A DNA stretch of 64,000 nt, from NCBI GenBank assembly GCA_964610045.1, contig CAZSUN010000002.1, positions 48,026 to 112,025 on the forward strand. The letters run 5' to 3'. The notes under the pieces were generated by a model. It searched no databases, was not told the DNA's origin, and saw only the letters and a list, made by a program, of their open reading frames with translations. The translations under genes and the position numbers were made by a program. This document shows positions 37,408 through 46,574 of the stretch, one piece after another. The first letter of the stretch is position 1. The number at the start of each line of letters is the position of its first letter. This DNA is from JACCYX01 sp964610045 (lineage in GTDB: Bacteria > Chloroflexota > Chloroflexia > Thermomicrobiales > UBA6265).

Positions 37408-38376
37408 ATGGCGAGTTCGAGTGGCACCCTGGAAACGTCAACCTACAAGGGTTTGCACGTTGAAACGGTCAAGCGATCGTGGCGCGACCGGATGGCATCA
37501 AAAGAGTGGGTGCTCTTCCTGCTCTTCGTGGCGCCCAACCTGCTCTTCCTGGTGCTATTCACCTACTGGCCGCTTTGGGAGAACATCCGGCTCAGCCTGC
37601 AAAAGACTGACCTCCTGGCCTTCACCGGGAAGAACCAGTTCGTCGGCCTCGACAACTACCGCTACATTTTCGAGAACCGTGTCTTCCAGCAGGTGCTGCG
37701 CAATACGGTGATCTTCATCGTGGCGTGCGTTGGCCTCACCATGGCGTTCGGGCTGATGGTCGCCCTGCTCCTCAACCAGAAACTGCGGGGACGCACCTTC
37801 GCGCGGGCGGTCGTATTCGCGCCAACCCTGCTCTCGGGCGCCGCGATCGGCATCGTCTGGGCCTACATCTTCGATCCGCGGTTCGGTCTCCTGGCGCAGA
37901 TCCTCGACTGGTTCTGGATTCCGTCACCGCCATGGTTGAATCGTCCCGAATGGGCACTGCCTGCCGTCATCATCGTGTACGTCTGGAAGAATCTCGGATT
38001 CGCCGCCGTCATTTTCCTGGCCGGCTTGCAGGGCATCCCGCAGGATCTCTACGACGCCGCCAAAATCGACGGAGCGAACGCGTGGTGGCGTTTCAAGTCC
38101 GTCACCCTCCCCATGCTCTCGCCAATCTCGTTCTTCCTGTTTATCACCTCGATCCTCGCAACCTTCCAGGCGTTCGACATCATCCAGGTGATGACCCAGG
38201 GAGGCCCTGCCTACGGCAGCACGACCCTCGTCTATTACGTCTATGATCAGAGCTTCGGCCAGGGTGCCAACTTCGGCCGGGCAGCCGCCTCCGCCATTGT
38301 GCTGTTCCTTGCGATGCTGGTCGTCACCATCGTCCAGCTCCGGTTTACCGAGAAGAAGGTGCACTACGATGGATAG
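37408..38376 (+). CDS. Sugar ABC transporter permease (MalF/UgpA-like)
   Basis: 322 residues with six predicted membrane helices. The cytoplasmic EAA loop is DLYDAAKIDGANAWWRFKSVTLPMLSP, the coupling site for the ATPase. First permease of a carbohydrate uptake type-1 transporter; overlaps the second permease by 8 bases. A 180-base gap separates it from divergent tsaB. Confidence 0.92.
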   Translation: MASSSGTLETSTYKGLHVETVKRSWRDRMASKEWVLFLLFVAPNLLFLVLFTYWPLWENIRLSLQKTDLLAFTGKNQFVGLDNYRYIFENRVFQQVLRNTVIFIVACVGLTMAFGLMVALLLNQKLRGRTFARAVVFAPTLLSGAAIGIVWAYIFDPRFGLLAQILDWFWIPSPPWLNRPEWALPAVIIVYVWKNLGFAAVIFLAGLQGIPQDLYDAAKIDGANAWWRFKSVTLPMLSPISFFLFITSILATFQAFDIIQVMTQGGPAYGSTTLVYYVYDQSFGQGANFGRAAASAIVLFLAMLVVTIVQLRFTEKKVHYDG

Positions 38377-39241
38377 CGCCTCGCTCTCACGGCAGAACCA
38401 GACCGGCAGAATCGCCGGCTACATCGGACTCGTGCTGGTGGTGGTGATCATCGGCCTGCCGATGTTCTGGATGTTGTCCAGTTCACTGAAAACCCTCAAC
38501 GAGATCTACACCTTCCCACCGGAGTGGATTCCGAGGAACCCTCGCTGGGAGAACTACCGCGATGCGTGGAACGCCGTGCCATTCGGCCGGTTCTACCTCA
38601 ATTCCATCATCATCACGGTGGCCGGCGCGAGCCTGCAAATCATCAACGGAACTCTGTGCGCCTATGCGTTCGCGTTCCTCAAGTTCCCAGGCAAGAACTG
38701 GCTGTTCCTCCTCGTGCTCGCCGCCCTCATGGTACCGGGGGAAGTCGTGATCCTGCCGAACTTCCTGTTCTTCGGCAACACTGTGCGGGATTGGTTCGGC
38801 CTCGAAAAGAACTGGATCAACACCTACCAGGCCATCGTATTGCCGGGTGCGGCGACCGCCTTCGGCACCTTCCTGATGCGCCAGGGGTTCATGGGTCTGC
38901 CCAGGGACGTCCTCGACGCGGCCAAGGTCGACGGCGCGGGACACCTGCGCACGATGTTCGGCATCGTTCTGCCAATGGCCAAACCAATCGTGATCACGTT
39001 CGCCATGATTTCGGTTGTGAACAAGTGGAACGATTACCTCTGGCCGCTGGTGATTACCCGGACGGTGGAAATGAAGCCGATTACGGTCGGCGTCCGGTTC
39101 CTGTTCGACAGCGAGGGTAACAACAACTGGGGCGTGATCATGGCTGGCACGACGTTCGTCGTCCTCCCGCTCCTGATCGTGTACGTCTTCGCCCAGCGAT
39201 TTATCATCGACGGCCTGACGGCCGGTGCAACGAAAGGCTAG
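38369..39241 (+). CDS. Sugar ABC transporter permease (MalG/UgpE-like)
   Basis: 290 residues, six membrane helices, EAA loop LPRDVLDAAKVDGAGHLRTMFGIVLPMAKP. The ATG at 38369 with AAGG nine bases upstream is preferred over the earlier frame opening at 38243, which lies inside the first permease gene. No ATPase gene follows; a shared MsmX/UgpC-type ATPase elsewhere would be needed. Confidence 0.92.
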   Translation: MDSASLSRQNQTGRIAGYIGLVLVVVIIGLPMFWMLSSSLKTLNEIYTFPPEWIPRNPRWENYRDAWNAVPFGRFYLNSIIITVAGASLQIINGTLCAYAFAFLKFPGKNWLFLLVLAALMVPGEVVILPNFLFFGNTVRDWFGLEKNWINTYQAIVLPGAATAFGTFLMRQGFMGLPRDVLDAAKVDGAGHLRTMFGIVLPMAKPIVITFAMISVVNKWNDYLWPLVITRTVEMKPITVGVRFLFDSEGNNNWGVIMAGTTFVVLPLLIVYVFAQRFIIDGLTAGATKG

Positions 39242-39397
39242 GGCCGTCAATCGTGCTGGCCAACTCGCTGGCACAGTCCAATCCAGGCGCTCAGGGCCCG
39301 CCATTCGCGGGCAGATCCAGGGTGCGATCCCATCGGGGACCAACGGGCGATCAGGTCGATCGCCTGGTAGCACAACGGTCGAGGAGGATCGAAGTCC

Positions 39398-40711
39398 ATG
39401 GTCAAGCAGGTTACTCGTCGCTCACTGGTCAAGGGTGCGGCCGGCGCCAGCCTCGGTGTGGCTGGTCTCGGCGCGGCGAGCCGCACGTTTGCGGCGCCAT
39501 CGGTCATTCAGGATGGACCGGTTGAAGTCTCGTTCCTGCGCGCGTTCCCAAGCGGCGCCAATGGCGATGCCTCGGTCGCGATGATCGAGCGCTTCACCGA
39601 GGCATTCCCCGACATCAAGATCGTCGAAAACGTGGTCGACGACTATGAAGCCGTCGCTGCCCAGCTCATCACCGGTCTCCAGACCGGGGACGTCCCGGCG
39701 ATCGCCATGCTGTCCGACGTCTGGTGGTTCCGCTTCTACCTGTCGCAGTCGCTGGAAGACCTCACCTCGCTGGTCGACACCCCGGACGACTACGTGCAGT
39801 CGCTGTTCACCGAGTACCAGCGCAACGGCGGTCAGTGGGCGGTTCCATTCGCTCGCTCCACACCGCTCTTCTACTACAACGCGGACGCCGTCGCCGCCTC
39901 GGGCGTCGATCCAGCCGTCTTCGGGAAGTGGAGCGATTTCAGGGCAGCCGCACCGGACCTGATCTCCGGCAGTGGGCTCGAAACAGCCTTCCTGTTCGGG
40001 AATGCGGCGTCGTATGGCGCCTGGTCGATGCACGGACCAGTCTGGGCGTTTGGTGGTCACTACTCCGATCCTGACCTCAACATCCTGCTCGAGGAAGAAG
40101 GCACGGTCAATTGCGGTGAGTTCATGCGCGAGTTCGTCGAGAGCGGCAACGCCCTCGCCGTCGCCGAACCGCAAACCGACTTCATGAACTCCGTCTCGAT
40201 CGCCTGCATCCAGTCGACCGGTTCACTGGGTTCGACCAAGGCAGGAACCGAAGGCAAGTTCGAGTTCAAGACCGCCTTCCTGCCGGAAGAGCTCCAGTTC
40301 GGGTGCTGCACCGGTGGCACCGGCCTGTCGATCATGGCTGGACTCGACGACACCGTGAAGCAAGCGGCGATGGAGTACCTGAAGTTCGCCACCAATGCCG
40401 AGCAGACCGTCATCTGGTCGCAGGCGACCGGCTACATGCCAGTCCGCACGTCGGCGGTCGAAAGCGCCGACATGCAGGCGTTCCTCGACGAGAACCCGAA
40501 CTCCCGAGTCGCGATCGAGCAGCTACCGAAGACCCAGCCGCAGGACTCGGCCCGCGTCTTCATCCCCAACGGCGACCAGATGCTGGGCCGCGGTTGGGAG
40601 CAGATCCTGGTCCAGAACCGCGCTGCGGCTGAGGTTTGGGCGGAAGTCACAGCCGAACTCGAGCCAGAAGCCGAAGCCGTCAAGGAGCAGGTTGCAGCGA
40701 TCGAGGGGTAA
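39398..40711 (+). CDS. Sugar ABC transporter solute-binding protein (Tat signal)
   Basis: A 437-residue family 1 extracellular solute-binding protein. TRRSLVKGAAGASLGVAGLG is a twin-arginine-type signal, followed by the mature N-terminus VEVSFLRAFPSG. The helix EFMREFVESGNALAVAEPQ and YLKFATNAEQTVIWSQATGYMPV are typical for glycerol-phosphate or oligosaccharide binders. It follows the permeases after 156 bases. Confidence 0.9.
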   Translation: MVKQVTRRSLVKGAAGASLGVAGLGAASRTFAAPSVIQDGPVEVSFLRAFPSGANGDASVAMIERFTEAFPDIKIVENVVDDYEAVAAQLITGLQTGDVPAIAMLSDVWWFRFYLSQSLEDLTSLVDTPDDYVQSLFTEYQRNGGQWAVPFARSTPLFYYNADAVAASGVDPAVFGKWSDFRAAAPDLISGSGLETAFLFGNAASYGAWSMHGPVWAFGGHYSDPDLNILLEEEGTVNCGEFMREFVESGNALAVAEPQTDFMNSVSIACIQSTGSLGSTKAGTEGKFEFKTAFLPEELQFGCCTGGTGLSIMAGLDDTVKQAAMEYLKFATNAEQTVIWSQATGYMPVRTSAVESADMQAFLDENPNSRVAIEQLPKTQPQDSARVFIPNGDQMLGRGWEQILVQNRAAAEVWAEVTAELEPEAEAVKEQVAAIEG

Positions 40712-40743
40712 CCGTCCTCACCCCATCTGCGAGGAATCACAAT

Positions 40744-40769
40744 CCCCGGTTGCCGAATGGCAACCGGGG
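40744..40769. terminator. Bidirectional terminator hairpin
   Basis: CCCCGGTTGCC (40744-40754) and GGCAACCGGGG (40759-40769) form an 11-bp perfect stem with loop GAAT between the convergent solute-binding protein gene and tsaE. Short A/T flanks only. Confidence 0.75.
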
Positions 40770-40793
40770 TTCGTGGGTCGGGGATATTCAGGC

Positions 40794-41276
40794 TCACCGG
40801 GCCTGAATGGTGACGTCCCGGCCCCCTGGCACATGGGAAATGCGCACCAAGAGGAAACGATCGGGCAGCCACTCGCCGGCGCGTTCCGGCCACTCGATGA
40901 CCGAGACAGCGGAGACCGGGGCAATGAACTGCTCCCAGCCCAGCGTCTCAAGGTCTTCAGGACCGTCCAGCCGGTAGAGATCGAGATGGAAAAGCGTCTC
41001 GATTCCGGCAGTGTTCGCAGGCACCTTGTGCTCGCTGACGATGGTGAACGTTGGGCTCTGGATTGGATCAGCGACGCCGAGCCCGGCCGCGATGCCCTGC
41101 GTCAGGGTCGTCTTGCCGGCCCCGAGATCACCGTGGAGCAAAAGGACGTCTCCGGCACGGAGACCGGCCGCCAGTTGGAGGCCCAGGGCCAGCATCGCCT
41201 CGCGGCCCGGGATGAGTTGTGACGTTCCACTCACCGTTCGAACGATCCTGTGGTTGCAGGGAACTTCCCTCGCCAC
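40794..41276 (-). CDS. tsaE: tRNA threonylcarbamoyladenosine biosynthesis ATPase TsaE
   Basis: 160 residues with P-loop HGDLGAGKTTLTQGIAAGL, then SPTFTIV, HLDLYRLDG and VIEWPERAGEWLP, all TsaE hallmarks. It hydrolyses ATP to reset the TsaBD complex during t6A synthesis. Start GTG 41276; an internal GTG at 41234 is possible. Starts 12 bases after the nitroreductase gene. Confidence 0.93.
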   Translation of the reverse strand: MAREVPCNHRIVRTVSGTSQLIPGREAMLALGLQLAAGLRAGDVLLLHGDLGAGKTTLTQGIAAGLGVADPIQSPTFTIVSEHKVPANTAGIETLFHLDLYRLDGPEDLETLGWEQFIAPVSAVSVIEWPERAGEWLPDRFLLVRISHVPGGRDVTIQAR

Positions 41277-41288
41277 CCTGTGGCACGA

Positions 41289-41897
41289 TCAATCATGGAC
41301 CCAGGTCGTCACCTCAGCCACGGGCCGGCGTTCGCGGCCAGACGGCCGAGCCAGGGGATGACCGACGTAGACGAACCCCAGCATCTGGCCCTGCTCGCTG
41401 AGCCCGAAATGCTCGCGCACTTCCGGTTCGAACGCGATCCAGCCCGAGCGCCAGATTGCGCCGAGACCAAGGGCATCGGCCGCAAGCAGCATGTTCTGCA
41501 CCGCGGCGGCGCCGGCCGCGATCTCCTCGATCAGCGGAGTACCGGGAGAAGGTTCGACGCCGATCGCGATCACGTATGGCGCGCGCAGTGGCTTTTTCGC
41601 CGCGCTCTCGGCAACGCGTGCCTTCGCATCGGCGTCTTCCTCGCGGCTGGCGGCAACTTCTCCCATCACCCGCCCGAGCTCACTCCTCGCCTCGCCTTCG
41701 AGCACGAAGAACCGCCAAGGCTCGGTCAGGTGATGATTCGGCGCCCAGGTCGCAGCTTCCAGGATTTGCCAGATCAGGTCACGATCCGGAGCGACATCTG
41801 AAACCTTTCCGATACTGCGCCGGTTCCGGAGAGAGGCCAGCATCGAATCGGCATCGAGCGGTGTGACCCGCGTTTCGTCGAGTTGTGAAACACTCAT
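41289..41897 (-). CDS. Nitroreductase-family FMN protein
   Basis: 202 residues. MLASLRNRRSIGKVSD gives the FMN-phosphate Arg-Arg-Ser motif, WAPNHHLTEPWRFFVL follows, and LGLGAIWRSG is the late flavin-binding strand. The start at 41897 has GAGG seven bases upstream. Close to the YdjA-like short nitroreductases; physiological substrate unknown. Confidence 0.88.
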   Translation of the reverse strand: MSVSQLDETRVTPLDADSMLASLRNRRSIGKVSDVAPDRDLIWQILEAATWAPNHHLTEPWRFFVLEGEARSELGRVMGEVAASREEDADAKARVAESAAKKPLRAPYVIAIGVEPSPGTPLIEEIAAGAAAVQNMLLAADALGLGAIWRSGWIAFEPEVREHFGLSEQGQMLGFVYVGHPLARPSGRERRPVAEVTTWVHD

Positions 41898-42050
41898 TGG
41901 TAACCTCGAATGGTGCGCCAGCGTTGAGTCTGGATGCATGTCCGACCAATAACATCGGGATAATGATGGCGGTGCTGCACCACTTCCTGCAACCTGCCCA
42001 AACGAACGGCCGGTCTTGCTGATCCCGGACGAAACGTTGCACGCCAACCG

Positions 42051-43061
42051 TTACCTGTCCTCACGGGCGAAATGATCGAATGCCCCGGTCTCACTTTCGA
42101 GACCCTCGCCATGCGCAAGTAGCACGCGAGGTTGTCCCTCAACGGCTTGAAGAACCCGGCCGACGACCGTGACTGTCGCGCCAGCGTCACCCGCGCGACG
42201 GTGCAGTTCAGCATACCGGTGCTCTGGAATAGTCATGAGCAGTTCGTAGTCCTCGCCGCCCCGCGTGGCAAGGTTGCGCCAACTATCGGGAAACAGTGCT
42301 CGTACGGCCGGCAGGACCGGCACGAGGTCGAGGTCGATCTCGGCCGAGACGCTGCTCGCCGCCAGGATCTTCCGGAGGTCCCCGAGTAGTCCATCGCTGA
42401 GATCCATTGCCGCAGTGACGCCGGATTCGTGCATGACACTGCCCAGGGCGACGCGTGGAACGGGCCTCAGGTGCGATGCAACCAGCAGATCCGCCGTTGC
42501 GGCATCGCTCCTCGCGGCCAACAGGTGCATACCCGCGGCGCTCGCGCCGAGCGTGCCACTGACGACAACCAAATCCCCCTCGCAAGCGCCATCGCGGCCC
42601 ACGGCCCACCCGGACGCAACCTGCCCGAGCAGCGAAACTGACAGGAAGATGCCGCCAGGCGACCGCACGATGTCTCCACCAGCTATCGTGACACCATACG
42701 CTGCCGCAATGTCGTTCGCGCCTTGATAGAGTGATTCGAGATCGACAACTGCTTCGTCTCCCGTGAGCCCGAGCACGATCGTGGCCAGGCTCGGGACAGC
42801 GCCCATCGCGGCGATGTCGGAGATGTTGACCGCCAGCATCTTGTGGCCGAGACTGCGCCAGTCAGTCCAGTCCAGCCGGAAATGGACGCCCTCCACAAGC
42901 GCATCGGTACTGACAACGACCTGGTAGCCAGGTTCCGGAGACCAAAGCGCGGCATCATCGCCGATCCCCAACGGCACCGCAGTAGACGAGCGCACGGCGG
43001 GCGCCAGTTGCTCCCGCAACCGTTCGATCAGGGTGAACTCACCGATATCCCGCACACGCAC
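42051..43061 (-). CDS. thiL: Thiamine-monophosphate kinase
   Basis: 336 residues of the PurM/ThiL fold that phosphorylates thiamine monophosphate to the diphosphate. IGEFTLIERL, GIGDDAALW, STDALVEGVHFRLDW and MDLSDGLLGDL are canonical. The GTG at 43061 with GGAG upstream is chosen; the longer frame to 43364 runs into the divergent helicase gene and is not ThiL-like. Confidence 0.93.
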   Translation of the reverse strand: MRVRDIGEFTLIERLREQLAPAVRSSTAVPLGIGDDAALWSPEPGYQVVVSTDALVEGVHFRLDWTDWRSLGHKMLAVNISDIAAMGAVPSLATIVLGLTGDEAVVDLESLYQGANDIAAAYGVTIAGGDIVRSPGGIFLSVSLLGQVASGWAVGRDGACEGDLVVVSGTLGASAAGMHLLAARSDAATADLLVASHLRPVPRVALGSVMHESGVTAAMDLSDGLLGDLRKILAASSVSAEIDLDLVPVLPAVRALFPDSWRNLATRGGEDYELLMTIPEHRYAELHRRAGDAGATVTVVGRVLQAVEGQPRVLLAHGEGLESETGAFDHFAREDR

Positions 43062-43192
43062 ACCATGACTCCGTCCATGACCGCATTGGCGCTGATGGTA
43101 TCGTTCCGGAAACACCGCACCGACGCTCGTGGCCCTTTCCACGGGCTGGCCGTCCCACCGAGCGAGTTCACGACCACCATGATGCTGCGGAC

Positions 43193-46126
43193 ATGACCAC
43201 GCCCGCCACCCACTTCCTGCCCGATTCCTCTGAAACGGTTGATCCCGACCTCGATCGGATGGTCGCGCAGTTCTCGACCCTTTATTCGTTTCCGCTCGAC
43301 GCCTTCCAGCGTGAGGCCATCTCGACGCTGCTCCAGGGCGACTCCGTGATGGTTGCCGCCCCAACCGGCTCCGGGAAAACCGTGGTCGCCGAGTTCGGAA
43401 TCTTCGATTCGTTCCGGCGGACGGGGCGGGTGTTCTACACCACCCCGATCAAGGCGCTCTCAAACCAGAAGTTCCGGGATCTGCGGGCAATCTACGGCGA
43501 GGATGTTGGTCTCCTGACCGGCGATGTCTCGGAGAATCGGGATGCTCGCGTTCTGGTGATGACCACCGAGATCCTGCGGAACATGTTGTTGCAAAGTCCC
43601 TGGGAAATCGACGATGTCGACACCATCGTCTTCGACGAGATCCACTACCTGGCGGATCCCGAGCGCGGGACGACCTGGGAAGAGTCGATCATTCTCTGCC
43701 CGGAGCACGTCCAGCTCATCTGCCTCTCGGCAACCGTCACCAATGCCAGCGAGATCGCCGGCTGGATTTCCCGGACGCATCGTCCGATCCGGCTCATCAC
43801 GCACCTTGATCGCCCGGTTCCACTGGCACTCTACTACTTCCACGACAACGATTTGGCGATGGTGGTCGACCACAACGGCAATCGCGTACGTGACTTCGGC
43901 AAGGTCGGCGGTGAGTTGCGTCGGCAGGCATCACGACAGGGCCGGGGCGCCAACTCGGAGCGCGAGCGGCGCGCGATGGACGAACCGCAGCCGAGGCAGA
44001 TCGTGGATGCCCTGGCGCGCGTGAATCTTCTCCCGGCCATCTACTTCCTGTTCAGCCGCAACGACTGCCAGTCCTTCGCCGAACACCTGGCGGTTATGCG
44101 GCAGGATCTGGTAACCCCGGCACAGGTCAGCCAGATCGAAGCGATCCTGGAATCGTACCTGCAGTCGCTCCGGGCCGAAGACCGGGCTCTGGAGCAAGTC
44201 GAGGTCATCGTACGGCTGGCACGGAAAGGGATCGGATTCCATCACGCCGGGCTTCTGGCCGTGTTGAAGCAACTGGTGGAAGTGTTGTTCAGTCGCGGTT
44301 TGATGATGGTCGTTTTTGCCACGGATACCTTGGCGCTGGGCGTGAACATGCCCGCGCGAACGGTCGTGGTTGGTCGCATGGCGAAATACGATGGCCGGCG
44401 ACGGCGGCCACTGATCCCGAACGAATTCCAGCAGATGGCGGGCCGGGCGGGTCGCCGGGGCATGGATGCGTTCGGTCATGTGGTGATGCCGTATTCACCG
44501 TGGATTCCGTTTCAGGACATGCTGGAGATCGCCACTGGACCGCTTCACCCTGTCCAGTCGGCGTTTGCCGTCCGCTACAACACGGTGCTGAACCTCTGGG
44601 ATCCGCCATCTGGCGATCGCGTGCGGAACATGCTTCAACGGAGTCTCGCGCAGTACCAAACGGGACAGCGCGTCCGGTTGATTGAACTCGACATCCTGGA
44701 GCTTGAAGCCGAACTGGCTGGTATCGTCGATGGGCGCCAGGACGAGTTGCAACGACTCGACGATTCCTTCGAGGAGTTCCGGAGCCTCGACCGGCAAATC
44801 CAGGCGGCGCAATCGGGTCTGCGCAAGCTGGAGAGCGATCTGGCCCTGCTCGACACCACCCTTGCAACCGCGACCCCGTGGTCCGAACCCACCCGTCACG
44901 CCTTGAAACGGGCTCTCCGTTCAACACTCGCTGGTGAGTTGGTGCATCTGCGGGACCATGGTTGGGCAGTCTATCTCGGACAGGGCGAAAAAGGCGGTGT
45001 CGGTCTGTTCCTGACCGTTGAACCGCTGGCGGTTTGGCTTCCCACCGAGTACCGACAGATCGACTATCTCACCGACGGCAAACGTGTTGACCTGCCGGAT
45101 GCCATGGTCGAACCGGCCGATCCTGACAGCCTGCCCGGGTTGCTCGCAGGTTCACCAGAACTGGCGCGAATCATCTCGGACATGAACGCGCTCGACCTCC
45201 CCGATCTGGAGACCATCGCCGCGGAATTCCGGGAACGCGAACGCGCCTCCCTGGAGGAGCGGCGCGCTGAATTGGCCAGTCGACGCGACCTTGCATTGGC
45301 GGATGTTGCCAATCTCGAACGGTCCAAACGCGAGCATCCATTCGCGGACGGAAAGTTGCGAAAGCGGCACCAGCAAGGACTTCGCCGCCGCGACGCGCTG
45401 GAGAAGGAACGCAATACGCTCGCCGAGGTCCTCGAGCGCGAGATCGACGCCGAGGATCAGCGTGTCCGCAACGTGATTCGCGGCATCAGGGATGTCCTTC
45501 ATCGGTTCGGCTACCTGCAACGCGGTTACCCAACCGAGAAGGCCGACATGCTCGCGGATGTCTTCGACAATGACGGGCTGATCATCTGCGAGATGGTCGA
45601 CCGGGGCATGCTCGAACCATTGCACCCCGAGGAACTTGCAGAAGTATTCTCGTGGTTCAGCTTCGACCGGGATTTCCGGTACGCCAACCACTTCGTGCTG
45701 CCTGATCGGCTTGTGCGCCTGCGGCGGCAACTCGAAGACCTCGAAACGGACATCCTCAGCGAGGAACGCGATCTCAAGCTGTTCATTTCCGAAGGACACA
45801 ATCCGAGTTTCTACGGCGCGGCACTCGCCTGGTCGAATGGTTCGACAATGGTCGAACTGGCAGAGCAGATCGAACTCTCGGAAGGCGACCTGGTCCTCAC
45901 CTTCAACAAGACGATCGACCTGATGCGCCAGATCAGGGAAATGCTGGTCGATGTTGACCGAGAGCACCCACTGATCTCGAAGTTCGCCGATGCGGAACGC
46001 AAGCTCCGGCGCGGGATCGTGGAACAGTCGCTCTCGCTGGGATTCACGCCGATATCCGGCGCCCCGGACGACGCCTTGGAAATCGTGGACGAGCTTTCAG
46101 ACGCCGAACTCGACGAGGCTGGTTGA
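43193..46126 (+). CDS. Ski2/Mtr4-like DExH RNA helicase
   Basis: 977 residues. Walker A APTGSGKT is at about 56-63, the DEIH box at 148-151, motif III LSATVTN and motif VI QMAGRAGRRGMD. A long charged, coiled-coil-like middle (about 490-800) precedes a C-terminal DSHCT-like helical domain. Bacterial members resemble HelY of Actinobacteria and Chloroflexota and are thought to unwind structured RNA. Divergent from thiL. Confidence 0.9.
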   Translation: MTTPATHFLPDSSETVDPDLDRMVAQFSTLYSFPLDAFQREAISTLLQGDSVMVAAPTGSGKTVVAEFGIFDSFRRTGRVFYTTPIKALSNQKFRDLRAIYGEDVGLLTGDVSENRDARVLVMTTEILRNMLLQSPWEIDDVDTIVFDEIHYLADPERGTTWEESIILCPEHVQLICLSATVTNASEIAGWISRTHRPIRLITHLDRPVPLALYYFHDNDLAMVVDHNGNRVRDFGKVGGELRRQASRQGRGANSERERRAMDEPQPRQIVDALARVNLLPAIYFLFSRNDCQSFAEHLAVMRQDLVTPAQVSQIEAILESYLQSLRAEDRALEQVEVIVRLARKGIGFHHAGLLAVLKQLVEVLFSRGLMMVVFATDTLALGVNMPARTVVVGRMAKYDGRRRRPLIPNEFQQMAGRAGRRGMDAFGHVVMPYSPWIPFQDMLEIATGPLHPVQSAFAVRYNTVLNLWDPPSGDRVRNMLQRSLAQYQTGQRVRLIELDILELEAELAGIVDGRQDELQRLDDSFEEFRSLDRQIQAAQSGLRKLESDLALLDTTLATATPWSEPTRHALKRALRSTLAGELVHLRDHGWAVYLGQGEKGGVGLFLTVEPLAVWLPTEYRQIDYLTDGKRVDLPDAMVEPADPDSLPGLLAGSPELARIISDMNALDLPDLETIAAEFRERERASLEERRAELASRRDLALADVANLERSKREHPFADGKLRKRHQQGLRRRDALEKERNTLAEVLEREIDAEDQRVRNVIRGIRDVLHRFGYLQRGYPTEKADMLADVFDNDGLIICEMVDRGMLEPLHPEELAEVFSWFSFDRDFRYANHFVLPDRLVRLRRQLEDLETDILSEERDLKLFISEGHNPSFYGAALAWSNGSTMVELAEQIELSEGDLVLTFNKTIDLMRQIREMLVDVDREHPLISKFADAERKLRRGIVEQSLSLGFTPISGAPDDALEIVDELSDAELDEAG

Positions 46127-46178
46127 GCCAGGGCACCCCACAACCGAGAACTCCATGCACGCGAACCAATTGCCTGCA

Positions 46179-46574
46179 ATGAGAACATTTGTGCTATTCT
46201 TCGATGGTACGTACTTCGAATCTCCGGTGGTCGAGGAGGACCCGGTCAGAACGGTGACCCAAGTCCCGGATGGACCGATCGCGGATGTCGCGTTGTCGGT
46301 CTTCACAGTCGCCGACTACTGGCCGGAAGCCCATGCCGCTCCGTCCCGGCGCAGCGCCTGGACTGTCAACCTGCAGGAAGGAAAGAGGAGTGACCAGAGA
46401 TACGCTTCACTTCGACGAACAAATCGTGTTGCGTTCGCGGGAAGCGGCCCGGTCGGCTCGCGACTATTGCGCCAGTGCCGGGTATCCGCTCGGCGTGGCG
46501 ATGATCGACGAGGCATGGTTCGGTGGAGACATGCACGAAGTTCTCGTCGCCCTTTCTGCCTATCAAAACCCTGA
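46179..46574 (+). CDS. Possible small ORF or gene remnant (doubtful)
   Basis: From ATG 46179 (or 46155) the frame reads MRTFVLFFDGTYFESPVVEEDP and stays protein-like, with C/G-rich third positions, until about base 46380. It then continues as low-quality basic sequence overlapping the next gene by 184 bases. No family recognised and no strong Shine-Dalgarno site. It may be a decayed or frameshifted short gene. Kept at low confidence. Confidence 0.25.
   Translation: MRTFVLFFDGTYFESPVVEEDPVRTVTQVPDGPIADVALSVFTVADYWPEAHAAPSRRSAWTVNLQEGKRSDQRYASLRRTNRVAFAGSGPVGSRLLRQCRVSARRGDDRRGMVRWRHARSSRRPFCLSKP
46192..46200 (+). promoter_or_regulatory. Extended -10 promoter candidate
   Basis: TGCTATTCT contains TG-n before TATTCT, the same -10 hexamer as the liv promoter. 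TTGCCT lies 19 bases upstream of the hexamer. It would drive the toroid gene with a leader of about 180 bases, but it overlaps the doubtful ORF at 46179. Confidence 0.35.

Noticed and set aside
42051..43364. Long 437-residue version of thiL
   Set aside because: The extra N-terminus runs through the divergent helicase start and is not like ThiL; GTG 43061 has a Shine-Dalgarno site.
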